The notes: generated by a model from the sequence alone, not told the origin. Positions 1 to 9,197 are shown, numbered from the stretch's first letter. The stretch: 64,000 bases of DNA from Acidimicrobiaceae bacterium RAAP-2 (GCA_001443545.1 LMAD01000007.1:15288-79287); one strand, 5' to 3'. Program-made: numbers and translations.

Positions 1-840
1 GTACGTCGAGCACCCGACGTCGTGCACCTGCACGAGCCGTTCGCACCGTTGTTGGGCTGGTCGGCGCTCCGGGCCCACGTGGCCCCGACGGTCGGGACCT
101 TCCACCGCAGCGGCAACGGTCCCGCCACGGTGCTGACCGGGCCGCTCCTGCGACGGCTGGCTTCACACCTTGACGTCACGGTCGCGGTGAGCCCGGCGGC
201 GGCGGCGACGATGGGTCGTGCGGCCGACGTCACGCCCGAGGTGCTGTTCAACGGCTTCGAGGTGGAACGCTTCGTCGAGTTCGCGCGAGTCGTTCCCACG
301 ACGCCAACGGTGCTCGTCGTGGGGCGTCTCGAGGAGCGCAAGGGGGTCGCCATCGCCATCGAGGCCGTTCGCCAACACAACGCCCGCGGTGCCGAGCGCT
401 GGCGGTTGGTCGTGCTGGGTGACGGTCCCGAGCGAACCAGATTGAAAGCGCTAGCCGGATTAGATGGCGACTGTCAGTTCGTGGGGGCGCCGAGCGACGA
501 CGAGAAGCGTGCCTGGATGCGCCGGGCCTCGGTCATCGTCGCCCCGGCGCTGCGCGGTGAGAGTTTCGGCCTGGTACTGCTCGAGTCCATGGCGAGTGAG
601 GTTCCGTTGGTCGCCAGTGACATCGTGGGCTATCGAGAGGCGGCGGGTGGACACGCCGTACTGGTGGCGCCCGGTGACCCGCACGCGTTGGAGGTGGGTA
701 TCGAGGTCGCGTTGCGGCACGATCGACAGGACCTCGACGCGGCGCGCGAGCACGCGTCGCGCTGGTCGATGCACCACCTGGTTGACGAGTACGAGCAACG
801 CTACGTGCAGGCTCGCCACCGCTACGAACGCGCACGGTAG
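1..840 (+). CDS. pimA: PimA-like GT4 glycosyltransferase, 5' end cut by the window
   Basis: This is the C-terminal three quarters of a GT-B fold, GT4 family transferase; the reading frame is open to base 1, so the true start lies outside. The first residues (..PDVVHLHEPF..) match the acceptor-site strand of PimA. Further on are the 'VLVVGRLEERKG' start of the nucleotide-sugar domain and the E-x7-E motif in GESFGLVLLESMA. PimA transfers mannose from GDP-mannose to phosphatidylinositol on the inner face of the membrane, the first step of PIM synthesis. Position upstream of pdxS/pdxT/yebC is as in mycobacteria, which favours PimA over other GT4 enzymes. Acceptor specificity cannot be read from sequence alone. 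Its TAG stop forms part of the next gene's putative -10 element. Confidence 0.7.
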   Translation, partial: VRRAPDVVHLHEPFAPLLGWSALRAHVAPTVGTFHRSGNGPATVLTGPLLRRLASHLDVTVAVSPAAAATMGRAADVTPEVLFNGFEVERFVEFARVVPTTPTVLVVGRLEERKGVAIAIEAVRQHNARGAERWRLVVLGDGPERTRLKALAGLDGDCQFVGAPSDDEKRAWMRRASVIVAPALRGESFGLVLLESMASEVPLVASDIVGYREAAGGHAVLVAPGDPHALEVGIEVALRHDRQDLDAAREHASRWSMHHLVDEYEQRYVQARHRYERAR

Positions 841-843
841 CCT
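838..843 (+). promoter_or_regulatory. -10 element TAGCCT, leaderless spacing
   Basis: TAGCCT ends 6 nt before the ATG at 850. The first three bases are the stop codon of the preceding gene. The spacing is identical to that before pdxS, rel and uvrA. Confidence 0.45.
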
Positions 844-849
844 AGAGGG

Positions 850-1749
850 ATGGCCACGAAGCAGAAGTCACGCAATCGCCGTCCGTCGGCGCGTGACCGA
901 GGGCCGCGCTACGTCGAGCCGGTCTTGGACCCGAACTGGCAGAGCCCGTACGTGCCATCGGCCACGGAGCGTGAGGCGAATCGCACCGCCGTTCGCCGGT
1001 TCGCGTGGCGCCGTCGTATCCCGGCAACCGTGGTGGTGGCCGTCGTCGTCATCGCCCTGATGATTGGCTTCGTGATATCGCCGTGGCTACTGGTCGCAGG
1101 TGGGGTGGTCGGTGCGGTCTACGGATGGGACCTGTATCGGTCGTTTGAGCGGTTGGAGCGCACGGGGGCGGGCGTCGGTGACGGCGTCCGCGACCAGACG
1201 CGCGAAGGGGGCAGCGATCACGATCGCCAGCGTCTCGCCACCGTCGTCGATCGGCTGAGCGCGACCTTCGGAGTCGACGGAGTTCGGGCGGTCATCATTG
1301 ACGACGCCGGATTTAACGCGACCCTCATGCGTCGTGACGGTGGACTGGTCCTGTACGTGACGAGCGCGTTGCTCCGCGATTTTGAGTTGATTGAATTGGA
1401 GGGTGTCGTCGCCCACTGTCTGGCGCGTCAACGGCTCGGACTCGTCGAACGGCAGTGCATCGCTGCGTCGGTCTCCACCGATGACGCAACGCGTCGCGCG
1501 CTGGCCGGTGTTGGCCAGTGTTATCGCGCTGACGAAGTCGCCGCCGCGGCTATTCGCTACCCGTTGGGATTGGCCGGTGCGCTTCATCGTTGCGCTGACC
1601 AGGAAGTAGCTGAGGGTTCGTACTTCGCAACCGCCGCGTTCCAGATGACGAGATGGTCGTGGTTCAACCCCTTCGCCGACCGATCAACGTCGGACTTGGG
1701 TGACCTCGACGACCCCCAACTGCGATCGTTGGCCCTCGAAGAGTGGTGA
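850..1749 (+). CDS. Degenerate M48-type (HtpX-like) membrane protein, probably not a protease
   Basis: 299 aa. A basic N-terminus is followed by two hydrophobic segments (about residues 58-77 and 79-93) and a cytosolic or periplasmic domain. Residues 155-200 can be laid over the core of M48 peptidases: 'NATLMRRDGGLVLYVT' corresponds to the strand before the active helix, and 'ELEGVVAHCLARQR' corresponds to ELEGVLAHELSHxxNxD. The zinc-binding HExxH is HCLAR here (H189, then C, then R193), so the catalytic Glu and second His are gone. I infer a non-peptidase homologue or scaffold. The start is ATG at 850 with a leaderless-type -10. The gene lies between the PimA-like gene and pdxS. Product function is unknown. 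Confidence 0.7.
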   Translation: MATKQKSRNRRPSARDRGPRYVEPVLDPNWQSPYVPSATEREANRTAVRRFAWRRRIPATVVVAVVVIALMIGFVISPWLLVAGGVVGAVYGWDLYRSFERLERTGAGVGDGVRDQTREGGSDHDRQRLATVVDRLSATFGVDGVRAVIIDDAGFNATLMRRDGGLVLYVTSALLRDFELIELEGVVAHCLARQRLGLVERQCIAASVSTDDATRRALAGVGQCYRADEVAAAAIRYPLGLAGALHRCADQEVAEGSYFATAAFQMTRWSWFNPFADRSTSDLGDLDDPQLRSLALEEW

Positions 1750-1759
1750 TGACGCCCGG

Positions 1760-1765
1760 TAGGCT
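1760..1765 (+). promoter_or_regulatory. -10 element TAGGCT before pdxS
   Basis: TAGGCT is followed by 6 nt and then the ATG at 1772. No Shine-Dalgarno sequence is visible in the gap, consistent with a leaderless transcript. Confidence 0.5.
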
Positions 1766-1771
1766 GGTGGC

Positions 1772-2668
1772 ATGACTCTTTCATCAGACAGTTCGGTCGT
1801 CGGTTCTGCGCGCGTGAAGCGGGGGCTGGCGGACATGCTTCGAGGCGGCGTAATCATGGACGTGGTCAACCCCGAACAGGCCAAGATCGCCGAAGATGCG
1901 GGTGCGGTCGCCGTCATGGCGCTTGAGCGCGTGCCCTCCGACATTCGTCGCGACGGTGGCGTGGCGCGCATGAGCGACCCGCAGATGATTCAAGAGATCC
2001 AGGCGACGGTCACGATTCCGGTCATGGCCAAGGCGCGTATCGGGCACTTCGCCGAAGCCCAGATTCTCCAGGCGCTCGACGTCGACTACATCGACGAGTC
2101 CGAGGTCCTCACACCGGCCGACGAGGACAACCACATCGACAAATGGGGCTTCACCGTTCCGTTCGTCTGTGGGGCGACCAACCTCGGCGAGGCGCTTCGC
2201 CGGATTGGCGAAGGGGCCTGCCTCATCCGCTCCAAGGGCGAGGCGGGAACGGGGAACGTGGTCGAGGCCGTACGGCACTTGCGCACGATCAACGCCCAGA
2301 TGCGGCGGTTGGTGACGGCCGACGAGGCGGAGATCTACCGTTTGGCCAAGGATCTGCAGGCGCCGTTGCCACTCGTGCTCGAAGTCGCCCAGACGGGTGC
2401 GCTGCCCGTACCGATGTTCTGTGCGGGTGGAATCTCGACCCCGGCCGACGCGTCGCTGGTGATGCAACTCGGCGCGCAGTCAGTGTTCGTGGGATCGGGG
2501 ATCTTCAAGAGTGAGGACCCCCAGCGGATGGCGCGAGCCATTGTGGAGGCCACGACGCACTACCAGGACGCGTCAGTCGTCGCCAAAGTTTCGACCGGAC
2601 TCGGCGCGGCCATGCGCGGCTCGGAGATGGCGACCCTGGATCAGCGCCTGGCCGAACGAGGGTGGTAG
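1772..2668 (+). CDS. pdxS: Pyridoxal 5'-phosphate synthase, synthase subunit PdxS
   Basis: 298 aa (beta/alpha)8 barrel of the DXP-independent pathway. It condenses ribose 5-phosphate, glyceraldehyde 3-phosphate and ammonia into PLP, with ammonia supplied by PdxT in a 12+12 cytosolic complex. Visible catalytic features are D30 ([10 protein letters not shown]), the Schiff-base lysine K87 in 'MAKARIGHF' and the second lysine K155 in '[12 protein letters not shown]'. Length and conservation are full. pdxT overlaps its 3' end, so the two subunits are translationally coupled. The start ATG lies 6 nt after a TAGGCT promoter element. Confidence 0.98.
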   Translation: MTLSSDSSVVGSARVKRGLADMLRGGVIMDVVNPEQAKIAEDAGAVAVMALERVPSDIRRDGGVARMSDPQMIQEIQATVTIPVMAKARIGHFAEAQILQALDVDYIDESEVLTPADEDNHIDKWGFTVPFVCGATNLGEALRRIGEGACLIRSKGEAGTGNVVEAVRHLRTINAQMRRLVTADEAEIYRLAKDLQAPLPLVLEVAQTGALPVPMFCAGGISTPADASLVMQLGAQSVFVGSGIFKSEDPQRMARAIVEATTHYQDASVVAKVSTGLGAAMRGSEMATLDQRLAERGW

Positions 2669-3246
2669 CACTGCGGGTCGGCGTTTTGGCGCTGCAGGGT
2701 GACGTGCGCGAGCACGTCGCCATGTTGAGCGCGATAGGCGTCGATGTCGTCGCGGTACGCACCGCCGAGCAGCTCGAGGATGTGACTGGACTGGTGATCC
2801 CGGGCGGAGAATCGACCACGATTGCTCGGCTTTTGGAGACATCGGGCATTCGGCCCTTGCTCGCAACTCGCCTCGGCGAAGGGCTGCCGGTGCTGGGCAC
2901 GTGCGCGGGTCTGATCTTGTTGAGCCGCACGATATTGGACGGACGAGCCGACCAGTGGAGTTTCGCCACGATTGACGTCGACGTCCGGCGTAACGGCTTT
3001 GGCCGCCAGATTGCCAGTTTCGAGACGATGATCGAGGTGGACGGACTCGGTAGCGTTCCCGGGGTCTTCATTCGTGCGCCGAAGATCGAGTCGTGGTCGG
3101 AGTCGGTTTCCGTGTTGGCGATGCACGATCACGGGAGCGGGTCAACGCCCGTCCTCGTTCGCCAAGGCAATGCGTGGGGCTGTTCGTTCCACCCAGAGCT
3201 CACCGACAATGACCAGATCCACCGACTGTTCGTGGAGTCACTGTAG
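2662..3246 (+). CDS. pdxT: Pyridoxal 5'-phosphate synthase, glutaminase subunit PdxT
   Basis: 194 aa class I-type glutamine amidotransferase that hydrolyses glutamine and channels ammonia to PdxS. The catalytic Cys is C81 in '[10 protein letters not shown]', and the His/Glu pair is H177/E179 in 'CSFHPEL'. The N-terminal '[13 protein letters not shown]' and 'PGGEST' loops are typical. The start is GTG at 2662, overlapping pdxS by 7 nt; no other in-frame start fits the family N-terminus. It is followed by a 42 nt gap holding the yebC promoter. Confidence 0.97.
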   Translation: MVALRVGVLALQGDVREHVAMLSAIGVDVVAVRTAEQLEDVTGLVIPGGESTTIARLLETSGIRPLLATRLGEGLPVLGTCAGLILLSRTILDGRADQWSFATIDVDVRRNGFGRQIASFETMIEVDGLGSVPGVFIRAPKIESWSESVSVLAMHDHGSGSTPVLVRQGNAWGCSFHPELTDNDQIHRLFVESL

Positions 3247-3254
3247 TTCTCCGA

Positions 3255-3260
3255 TAGCAT
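3255..3260 (+). promoter_or_regulatory. -10 element TAGCAT upstream of yebC
   Basis: TAGCAT sits 28 nt before the yebC ATG. Here the transcript would have a short leader carrying AGGAGGA at 3279-3285, unlike the leaderless genes around it. Confidence 0.35.
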
Positions 3261-3288
3261 TGCAACGCCCAATGGGGCAGGAGGAACT

Positions 3289-4038
3289 ATGTCCGGCCAT
3301 TCGAAGTGGGCGACGACGAAGCACCGTAAGGGTGCCAAGGACAGCGCCCGCGCCAAAGTCTTCGCCAAGTTGATCCGTCAGGTCGAGGTGGCGGCTCGTG
3401 AGGGTGGCGGTGACCAGTCCGCCAATGCGAGTCTTCGCACGATGTACCAGAAGGCTCGTGAAGCGTCGGTCCCCATCGACACCATCGAGCGCGCGATCAA
3501 GCGCGGCACCGGTGAGCTCGAAGGTGCCCGTTACGAGGCGGTCACGTACGAAGGGTACGCCCCGGGTGGAATCGCCGTCATCGTCGAGACCCTGACCGAT
3601 AACCGGAACCGAACCAGCGCGGAGATCAAGCACCTGTTCTCGAAAAATGGCGGTTCGATCGCCGAGCCCGGTGCCGTGTCGTGGCAGTTCGACCGCAAGG
3701 GCCTCATCGAAGTTAGGGGTCCGGTCGACGAGGACCAGATGTTGGAGTGGGTGCTCGAGGCCGGCGGCGAGAATTTCACCACGGCGGCCGATGCGGTGAC
3801 GGTGACCACTGAGCCACACGATGTAGGGCGCGTTCGCGACGCGCTCGAGGGCTTTGGACTCACGGTCACGAGCGCCGAACTGACCCTGGTGCCTCAGACC
3901 ATGATCGAGGTCGCCGAGGAGGTCGAGGCGAAAAAGATTCTGCGACTGGTGGACGCAATCGACGATCACGATGACGTGCAGAACGTGTACGCGAACTTCG
4001 ACATTCCCGACGAGATCTTGGCGACGTTCGAGGAGTAA
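3289..4038 (+). CDS. yebC: YebC/PmpR family protein
   Basis: 249 aa, full length for the family. It opens with the signature 'MSGHSKWATTKHRKGAKD' and contains the family core '..YEGYAPGGIAVIVETLTDNRNRT'. YebC-type proteins have been described as DNA-binding regulators and, more recently, as factors helping ribosomes through proline-rich stretches; which role applies here cannot be decided. A strong SD (AGGAGGA, 3279-3285) fixes the ATG start. It lies just upstream of ruvC as in many bacteria, separated by 54 nt that contain a ruvC promoter element. Confidence 0.96.
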   Translation: MSGHSKWATTKHRKGAKDSARAKVFAKLIRQVEVAAREGGGDQSANASLRTMYQKAREASVPIDTIERAIKRGTGELEGARYEAVTYEGYAPGGIAVIVETLTDNRNRTSAEIKHLFSKNGGSIAEPGAVSWQFDRKGLIEVRGPVDEDQMLEWVLEAGGENFTTAADAVTVTTEPHDVGRVRDALEGFGLTVTSAELTLVPQTMIEVAEEVEAKKILRLVDAIDDHDDVQNVYANFDIPDEILATFEE

Positions 4039-4079
4039 TCACGCCACCGGGATTCCCCAAGACGGGTAACGGATGCCGA

Positions 4080-4085
4080 TACAAT
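4080..4085 (+). promoter_or_regulatory. -10 element TACAAT before ruvC
   Basis: TACAAT is followed by 7 nt and then the ATG at 4093. There is no SD, so a leaderless start for the ruvCAB operon is likely. Confidence 0.5.
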
Positions 4086-4092
4086 CGAACAC

Positions 4093-4602
4093 ATGTTCGT
4101 ATTGGGAATCGACCCGGGCTTGACGCGATGCGGCTTCGGGGTCGTGGAGGGCTCGTTGCAAGGACCGGAGAACTTTCGAGCGGTTCGTGCTGGTGTCATC
4201 GAAACGGACCGTGCCGACCCCGTCGAGCGGCGCCTGGGTCAACTGCTCGTGGAACTCACCACGCTGTTGGACGAGGTCGACCTGGATGCCGTGGCCGTGG
4301 AGCGTGTGTTCTTCCAGCGCAACGCCAAGACCGCGATACCGGTCGCACAGGCCAGTGGGGTTGCGGTGGCGCTCGCGGGCGCTCGCGGCCTTGAAGTCCG
4401 TCAATTCACAGCCCAAGAGGCGAAGCTAGCGGTGACGGGTTACGGCGCGGCCGACAAACTACAGGTCCAGGGCATGGTTGCGCGGCTTTGCGGACTTCAC
4501 TCGATTCCGCAACCGCCAGACGCCGCGGATGCGCTGGCGCTCGCGATCACCTACTTCACGACCTGTCGCACCGAACATCGTCTCAGCGGGGTTGCGTCGT
4601 GA
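4093..4602 (+). CDS. ruvC: Holliday-junction resolvase RuvC
   Basis: 169 aa RNase H-fold endonuclease that cuts Holliday junctions during recombinational repair, working with RuvAB. Acidic active-site residues are in place: D7 (LGIDPGLTRCG), E70 (AVERVFF) and D143/D146 (PPDAADALAL). The gene begins the ruvCAB operon. Its TGA overlaps the GTG of ruvA in a GTGA junction. Confidence 0.98.
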   Translation: MFVLGIDPGLTRCGFGVVEGSLQGPENFRAVRAGVIETDRADPVERRLGQLLVELTTLLDEVDLDAVAVERVFFQRNAKTAIPVAQASGVAVALAGARGLEVRQFTAQEAKLAVTGYGAADKLQVQGMVARLCGLHSIPQPPDAADALALAITYFTTCRTEHRLSGVAS

Positions 4603-5162
4603 TTGGCTTTATCAACGGTCGTGTCTTGGCGAACCTGCCGTCGGGCGCCACCATCGTCGACGTGCGAGGAGTCGGCTACGAGGTGCACGTCGCTGCGAGT
4701 CGGCCGCCGGGAATCGACAGCGTCGTCGAGCTCGCGGTCTACACCGTCGTGCGGGCCGACGCGATTGTCCTGTACGGCTTCGAGACGTTCGAGGAACGCG
4801 CCTTCTTCGCGCAGTTACTGGCGACCCCCGGGGTGGGCCCGTCGACTGCGCTCGCGGCACTGCGCACGATGCCAATGCCGGTCCTCGCCGAAGCGATTGA
4901 GTCCGGTGATCACAAAACCGTGGCGTCAATCCCGGGCATCGGCGTGAAGACGGCGAACCGGATCGTCCTCGAGTTGCACGGCAAGGTCTCGGTCGCGTCC
5001 GAATCCGCAACCCCTTCGGACAACGTGCCTGCGGCGATCGAAGAAGCCCTTCGACGGCTCGGCTACGGTTCGGCGGAGATTCGAGAGTTGGGCGCCGTCG
5101 AACTACCCACTGACGAGAGCGCGGCGCTGCGCACCGCGCTGCGATACCTGGGGGGCACGTGA
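4599..5162 (+). CDS. ruvA: Holliday-junction branch-migration protein RuvA
   Basis: 187 aa. The start is GTG at 4599, giving the canonical N-terminus 'MIGFINGRVL'. A longer upstream extension of the frame would run through ruvC and looks non-coding. The OB-fold N-domain (1-62), the helix-hairpin-helix domain (..LATPGVGPSTALAAL.., ..IPGIGVKTANRIVLEL..) and the C-terminal RuvB-binding domain are present. RuvA tetramers hold the four-way junction and load RuvB. It overlaps ruvC by 4 nt and ruvB by 4 nt. Confidence 0.97.
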   Translation: MIGFINGRVLANLPSGATIVDVRGVGYEVHVAASRPPGIDSVVELAVYTVVRADAIVLYGFETFEERAFFAQLLATPGVGPSTALAALRTMPMPVLAEAIESGDHKTVASIPGIGVKTANRIVLELHGKVSVASESATPSDNVPAAIEEALRRLGYGSAEIRELGAVELPTDESAALRTALRYLGGT

Positions 5163-6196
5163 GTCGGCGCGATATTGACCTCGGGGCTGGGCCGCCCCTC
5201 GTGGATGCGCAGGCCGAAGAACCCGAGCGGCGCAGCGAGGCGTCACTCCGCCCGACGACGCTGCACGGTTTCGTCGGGCAGCGCGATCTCATCGGACACC
5301 TGGAGATCGTGCTCGGGTCCGCCCGATCGCGCGGGCAAGTCGTCGATCACCTCCTATTCGCCGGTCCGCCGGGATTGGGCAAGACCTCACTCGCGTCGAT
5401 CGTCGCCAACGAGATGGGCGCCGGACTTCGAATCACGTCGGGCCCGGTCTTGACCCGCCCGGGGGACCTCGCCGCGTTGCTCACCGACCTTCACGACGGA
5501 GACGTGCTGTTCATCGATGAGATCCATCGGCTCAGTCGATCGGTGGAAGAGGTCCTCTACCCAGCCATGGAGGACCGTCGCCTCGACGTGTTGATCGGAC
5601 GCGGACCGTCGGCGCGGTCCATCCGGCTCGACCTGCCGAACTTCACGCTCATCGGTGCGACGACTAGGACGGGCCTCGTTGCCGCACCGTTGCGCGACCG
5701 TTTTGGATTCGTGGGGCAGCTCGACCTCTACGACGAAACCGAACTCACCTCGATCGTGGAGCGATCGGCCGGCCTGCTCGGTATCGAGATCGACCACGCG
5801 GCGGCCGGCGTCATCGCGTCTCGCAGTCGCGGCACGCCCCGAATCGCGAATCGACTCCTTCGACGCGTCCGGGACTTCGCGGCGGTCAACGACCTCGACG
5901 CGGTCAGCTCGGGGGTCGCGGTAGAGGCGTTAGAGCTGTTCGGCGTCGACGTCTTGGGTCTCGATAAGCTCGATCGAAGGATTTTGGGGCTGCTCTGCCG
6001 TCAGTTCAGCGGCCAGCCGGTCGGTCTCGTGACACTCAGTCACGCCTGCGGCGAGGAGGCGATGACCATCGAGGACGCCTACGAGCCCTATCTCCTCCGG
6101 GCCGGTTTACTGATCCGCACGCCGCGCGGACGGATCGCGACGGAACGCGCCTACGCGCACCTGGGCCTTCGCCCGCCTCAGGGCGGATTTGTCTAA
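5159..6196 (+). CDS. ruvB: Holliday-junction helicase motor RuvB
   Basis: 345 aa AAA+ ATPase. Walker A is GPPGLGKT (69-76), Walker B is 'VLFIDEIH' (D120/E121), and sensor 1 is 'LIGATTRTG'. The C-terminal winged helix contains 'GRIATERAYAHL'. It drives branch migration through RuvA-bound junctions. The start GTG overlaps the ruvA stop by 4 nt. The operon appears to end here: a 55 nt gap with a new promoter follows. Confidence 0.98.
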   Translation: MSRRDIDLGAGPPLVDAQAEEPERRSEASLRPTTLHGFVGQRDLIGHLEIVLGSARSRGQVVDHLLFAGPPGLGKTSLASIVANEMGAGLRITSGPVLTRPGDLAALLTDLHDGDVLFIDEIHRLSRSVEEVLYPAMEDRRLDVLIGRGPSARSIRLDLPNFTLIGATTRTGLVAAPLRDRFGFVGQLDLYDETELTSIVERSAGLLGIEIDHAAAGVIASRSRGTPRIANRLLRRVRDFAAVNDLDAVSSGVAVEALELFGVDVLGLDKLDRRILGLLCRQFSGQPVGLVTLSHACGEEAMTIEDAYEPYLLRAGLLIRTPRGRIATERAYAHLGLRPPQGGFV

Positions 6197-6215
6197 AGGT
6201 CGGCCCCCCGTGGGC

Positions 6216-6221
6216 TAGGGT
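6216..6221 (+). promoter_or_regulatory. -10 element TAGGGT for yajC-secD-secF
   Basis: TAGGGT in the ruvB-yajC gap, about 30 nt before the yajC ATG. A leader with GGAGGA (6239-6244) would result. Confidence 0.35.
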
Positions 6222-6251
6222 TTCTGGGGTCTAGTGCCGGAGGAAAGCCAC

Positions 6252-6572
6252 ATGTTTGCAAGTTCGAGCGGAAGCTCGTCGATCTTGATCATCTATTTAG
6301 TGGTTTTTGGGGCGCTCTACTTCTTCTACCTGCGCCCTCGCAACAAGAAGCAGAAGCAGGCTCGTCTCGAGGCTCGCAAGGTTGAGGTCGGGGAGCGCGC
6401 CCAGACGATCGGTGGTTTCGTCGGCACCGTCGTGCGTAACGACTCGGACCTCATCACGCTGCGCAGCGCGAGCGGGGTCGAGCTCGATTTCGTGCCGTCG
6501 GCCATCGCGCGCCGATTCGATCCCGCACCGGTGGTCAGCGACGAACCGACTGCTGAAGGCGACGAGCAGTAA
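6252..6572 (+). CDS. yajC: Preprotein translocase accessory subunit YajC
   Basis: 106 aa. One N-terminal membrane helix (about residues 10-28, LIIYLVVFGALYFFYLRP) is followed by a basic stretch and the small cytosolic domain with 'GGFVGTVV'. YajC associates with SecDF at the Sec translocon. The ATG at 6252 was chosen over an in-frame GTG at 6234 because GGAGGA at 6239-6244 is correctly spaced only for the ATG. The stop overlaps the secD start (TAATG). Confidence 0.93.
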   Translation: MFASSSGSSSILIIYLVVFGALYFFYLRPRNKKQKQARLEARKVEVGERAQTIGGFVGTVVRNDSDLITLRSASGVELDFVPSAIARRFDPAPVVSDEPTAEGDEQ

Positions 6573-8077
6573 TGGCGGCGACCGTCGGTTCTCGGCGATC
6601 GCTCGTCGTAAGCCTGTTGTTGACGATCTTTATTTCGTTCGGGGCACTCATTACGACGTTGTCGTTCGGCTGGGGTCCGAAGCTGGGCCTCGACCTGGCT
6701 GGTGGGCTGTCGGTCGTCTACAAGCCGGCCACGGCCACGTCGACGGCCAACATGCAAGAGGTCGTCACGATCCTTAACAATCGGGTCAACGGGCTCGGCG
6801 TCTCCGGCGCGCAGGTCAATCTGCAAGGTAAGGACGTGGTGGTTAGCGTCCCGGGTGTCACCGATGCCCGTACGGTGTTGAAGGCCGTTGGTCAAACGGC
6901 CCAGTTGCTCTTCCGACCAGTGCTGTGCCAGACATCCGCGCCGTCCAAACACGCCAAGACGGTGGCGACGATCCCCAGTTGTGGGTCGAACTACCTGATG
7001 TCAGCGGCGAACCTTGCCGTGAACACCAGCACCGGCCAGCCGACGAACAACATCGGGTTGGACCCGAAGTACGCCAAGATCGCCTCCACGTCACCTCAGA
7101 GTGATAACAAGAACGCGACCGTGTTGCTCCCCGCTCTCGGTTCGAGCAGTGTTCGATACGTGCTCGGACCGGCGGAGCTGACCGGTCAAGCCGTCAAGAC
7201 CGCCATTGCCCAACAGGACCAGGTCGGTGCGTGGGTCGTGAATTACAGCTTGACCGGAGCCGGCAGTCCGGCGTGGGACCGCGTCGCCCAGGCCAACTTC
7301 CACGCCGAATTGGCGATCGAATTGGACGGCGTCGTCCAGTCGGCACCGCTGATCCAGCCCGACCAGGCGACGTTCAGTTCCTTTAACGGCCAGGGGCAGA
7401 TCTCGGGGTCATTCACCGAGTCCTCGGCCAAGAACCTGGCGTTGGCCATGCAATTCGGTGCCCTCCCGGTTCGACTGATCGCCTTGACGACCCAAACGGT
7501 GTCGCCGACCCTCGGCCACAGCGCCCTCGTCGCCGGGCTCGGCGCCGGGTTGGTGGGACTGGGACTGGTCTTGCTCTACACGATCGTCTACTACCGCCTC
7601 CTCGGCCTCGTCATCGTCCTCGGTCTGGGCGTCACCGGCGCGCTGCTGTGGGCAATCATCTCCGCGCTCGGTCACACCGCCTTCGCACCGAGTTTCACAC
7701 TGGCCGGTGTCACCGGATTAATTGTGTCGATCGGTATCACGGTGGACAGTTACATCGTGTACTTCGAACGATTAAAAGACGAAGCTCGAGCAGGACGATC
7801 GATTCGCTCCTCGGTTGACCGGGGCTTCCGCTCGGCGTGGCGTACCGTGCTCGCGGCGGACACGGTCAGCCTCCTCGCGGCCGTCCTGCTCTACCTGATC
7901 GCGGTGGGCGACGTGCGTGGTTTCGCCTTCTTCCTGGGGCTCTCGACGCTGCTCGACATCGGTATCACGTGGTACTTCACCCGACCACTTGTGATCCTGC
8001 TCGGTCGACGGAGCACGGACGAGTCGAGCGCACTGTCGATGGCGGCCGGTCTGGCAGTGGGAGCGACCAATGAGTAG
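6572..8077 (+). CDS. secD: Protein export membrane protein SecD
   Basis: 501 aa. The first membrane helix is at about 10-35, then 'GLDLAGGLSVVY' (the GLDLxGG motif), a large extracytoplasmic P1 domain (about 45-300) and five C-terminal helices of the RND-like domain (from about residue 315). SecDF uses the proton gradient to pull secretory proteins through SecYEG. The P1 region contains a low-similarity insertion (about 110-180) relative to short SecD proteins. It overlaps yajC by 1 nt and secF by 8 nt. Confidence 0.96.
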   Translation: MAATVGSRRSLVVSLLLTIFISFGALITTLSFGWGPKLGLDLAGGLSVVYKPATATSTANMQEVVTILNNRVNGLGVSGAQVNLQGKDVVVSVPGVTDARTVLKAVGQTAQLLFRPVLCQTSAPSKHAKTVATIPSCGSNYLMSAANLAVNTSTGQPTNNIGLDPKYAKIASTSPQSDNKNATVLLPALGSSSVRYVLGPAELTGQAVKTAIAQQDQVGAWVVNYSLTGAGSPAWDRVAQANFHAELAIELDGVVQSAPLIQPDQATFSSFNGQGQISGSFTESSAKNLALAMQFGALPVRLIALTTQTVSPTLGHSALVAGLGAGLVGLGLVLLYTIVYYRLLGLVIVLGLGVTGALLWAIISALGHTAFAPSFTLAGVTGLIVSIGITVDSYIVYFERLKDEARAGRSIRSSVDRGFRSAWRTVLAADTVSLLAAVLLYLIAVGDVRGFAFFLGLSTLLDIGITWYFTRPLVILLGRRSTDESSALSMAAGLAVGATNE

Positions 8078-9197
8078 CGTGACGGCCCCGGTGGCCCCAT
8101 CGCCCGGTCGTTTGAGTCGGGTCTATCGAGGTTTGACGAAGTTCGACTTCGTCGGGCGACGAAAGGTGTGGTTCGGTGTGTCGATCGCGATCATCGTGCT
8201 CGGCATCGCCTCGCTTTCGGTACGTGGTTTCAATCTCGGCATCGACTTCAAGGGCGGCAGTTCGTGGGAGGTCTTGGCGCCCAATACCTCGATCTCGGCG
8301 GTCACCACGGCCGTCGAGCACGCGGGGCTGTCCCAGCCCGTGGTGGAGAAGTTGGGTGCTGATACCTACCAGGTCTCGGCGGACATCAACTCGCTCTCCA
8401 GCACCCAGCAAAACACGGTGACCAACCAGGTCATCAACGCGATGGCGAAGCTGGCGCGCGTGAACGCGAACCAGGTCTCAACGAGCAACGTCGGTCCCAC
8501 CTGGGGTGGTCAGATCACGCGCCGGGCGCTCGAGGCATTGCTCGTTTTCTTCATCGCGGTCATCGCCTACATCAGTGCACGCTTCGAGCCGAAGATGGCG
8601 CTGGCAGCCTTCGTCGCGATGATCCATGACCTCTTGATCACGATTGGCGTCTATTCGCTCTTGGGCTTCCAGATCACGCCGGACACCGTGATCGCCGTGC
8701 TGACCATCCTCGGTTACTCGCTCTATGACACGGTGGTGGTCTTCGACCGGGTCCGAGACAACACGGGATCGGTGCTCAAGGGCGGCGAACTCACCTACAG
8801 CGACATGGTCAACCTGTCGATGAACCAGACGCTCGCGCGCTCGATCAACACCTCCCTGGTCGCGATCTTGCCGGTCCTGTCGGTCCTGATCGTCGGTGCC
8901 TACATCCTCGGGGCGACGACTTTGCAGAACTACGGTCTGGCCCTGACCGTCGGTCTGATCAGTGGGGCGTACTCGTCGATCTTCATCGCGAGCCCGTTGC
9001 TCGCGATCCTGAAGGAACGTGAACCGCGATACGTCGACCTCGCCGCACGGGTGATGTCGCGTTCCGACCACCACGTCTTCAGTCCGGCCGAGGCCGCGAT
9101 GCTGAGTAGCGACGGGAGCCAGCGCTCGGTGCGCGCGACGAACGCGACCAAGTCGGCGGGTGTGCAGGCCCGGGCTCGGAAGCAGAAACGGCGATAG
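8070..9197 (+). CDS. secF: Protein export membrane protein SecF
   Basis: 375 aa partner of SecD. After the first helix comes 'LGIDFKGGSSWEV', the SecF version of the D1 motif. Five more helices carry the conserved 'TILGYSLYDTVVVFDRVRDN' and the 'NQTLARSINTS' loop. The C-terminal 40 residues are basic and probably cytosolic. The start ATG lies within the last codons of secD. Confidence 0.97.
   Translation: MSSVTAPVAPSPGRLSRVYRGLTKFDFVGRRKVWFGVSIAIIVLGIASLSVRGFNLGIDFKGGSSWEVLAPNTSISAVTTAVEHAGLSQPVVEKLGADTYQVSADINSLSSTQQNTVTNQVINAMAKLARVNANQVSTSNVGPTWGGQITRRALEALLVFFIAVIAYISARFEPKMALAAFVAMIHDLLITIGVYSLLGFQITPDTVIAVLTILGYSLYDTVVVFDRVRDNTGSVLKGGELTYSDMVNLSMNQTLARSINTSLVAILPVLSVLIVGAYILGATTLQNYGLALTVGLISGAYSSIFIASPLLAILKEREPRYVDLAARVMSRSDHHVFSPAEAAMLSSDGSQRSVRATNATKSAGVQARARKQKRR

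Noticed and set aside
6197..6215. GC-rich stretch after ruvB as a terminator
   Set aside because: The C-run and G-run do not form a convincing stem, and there is no T-run.
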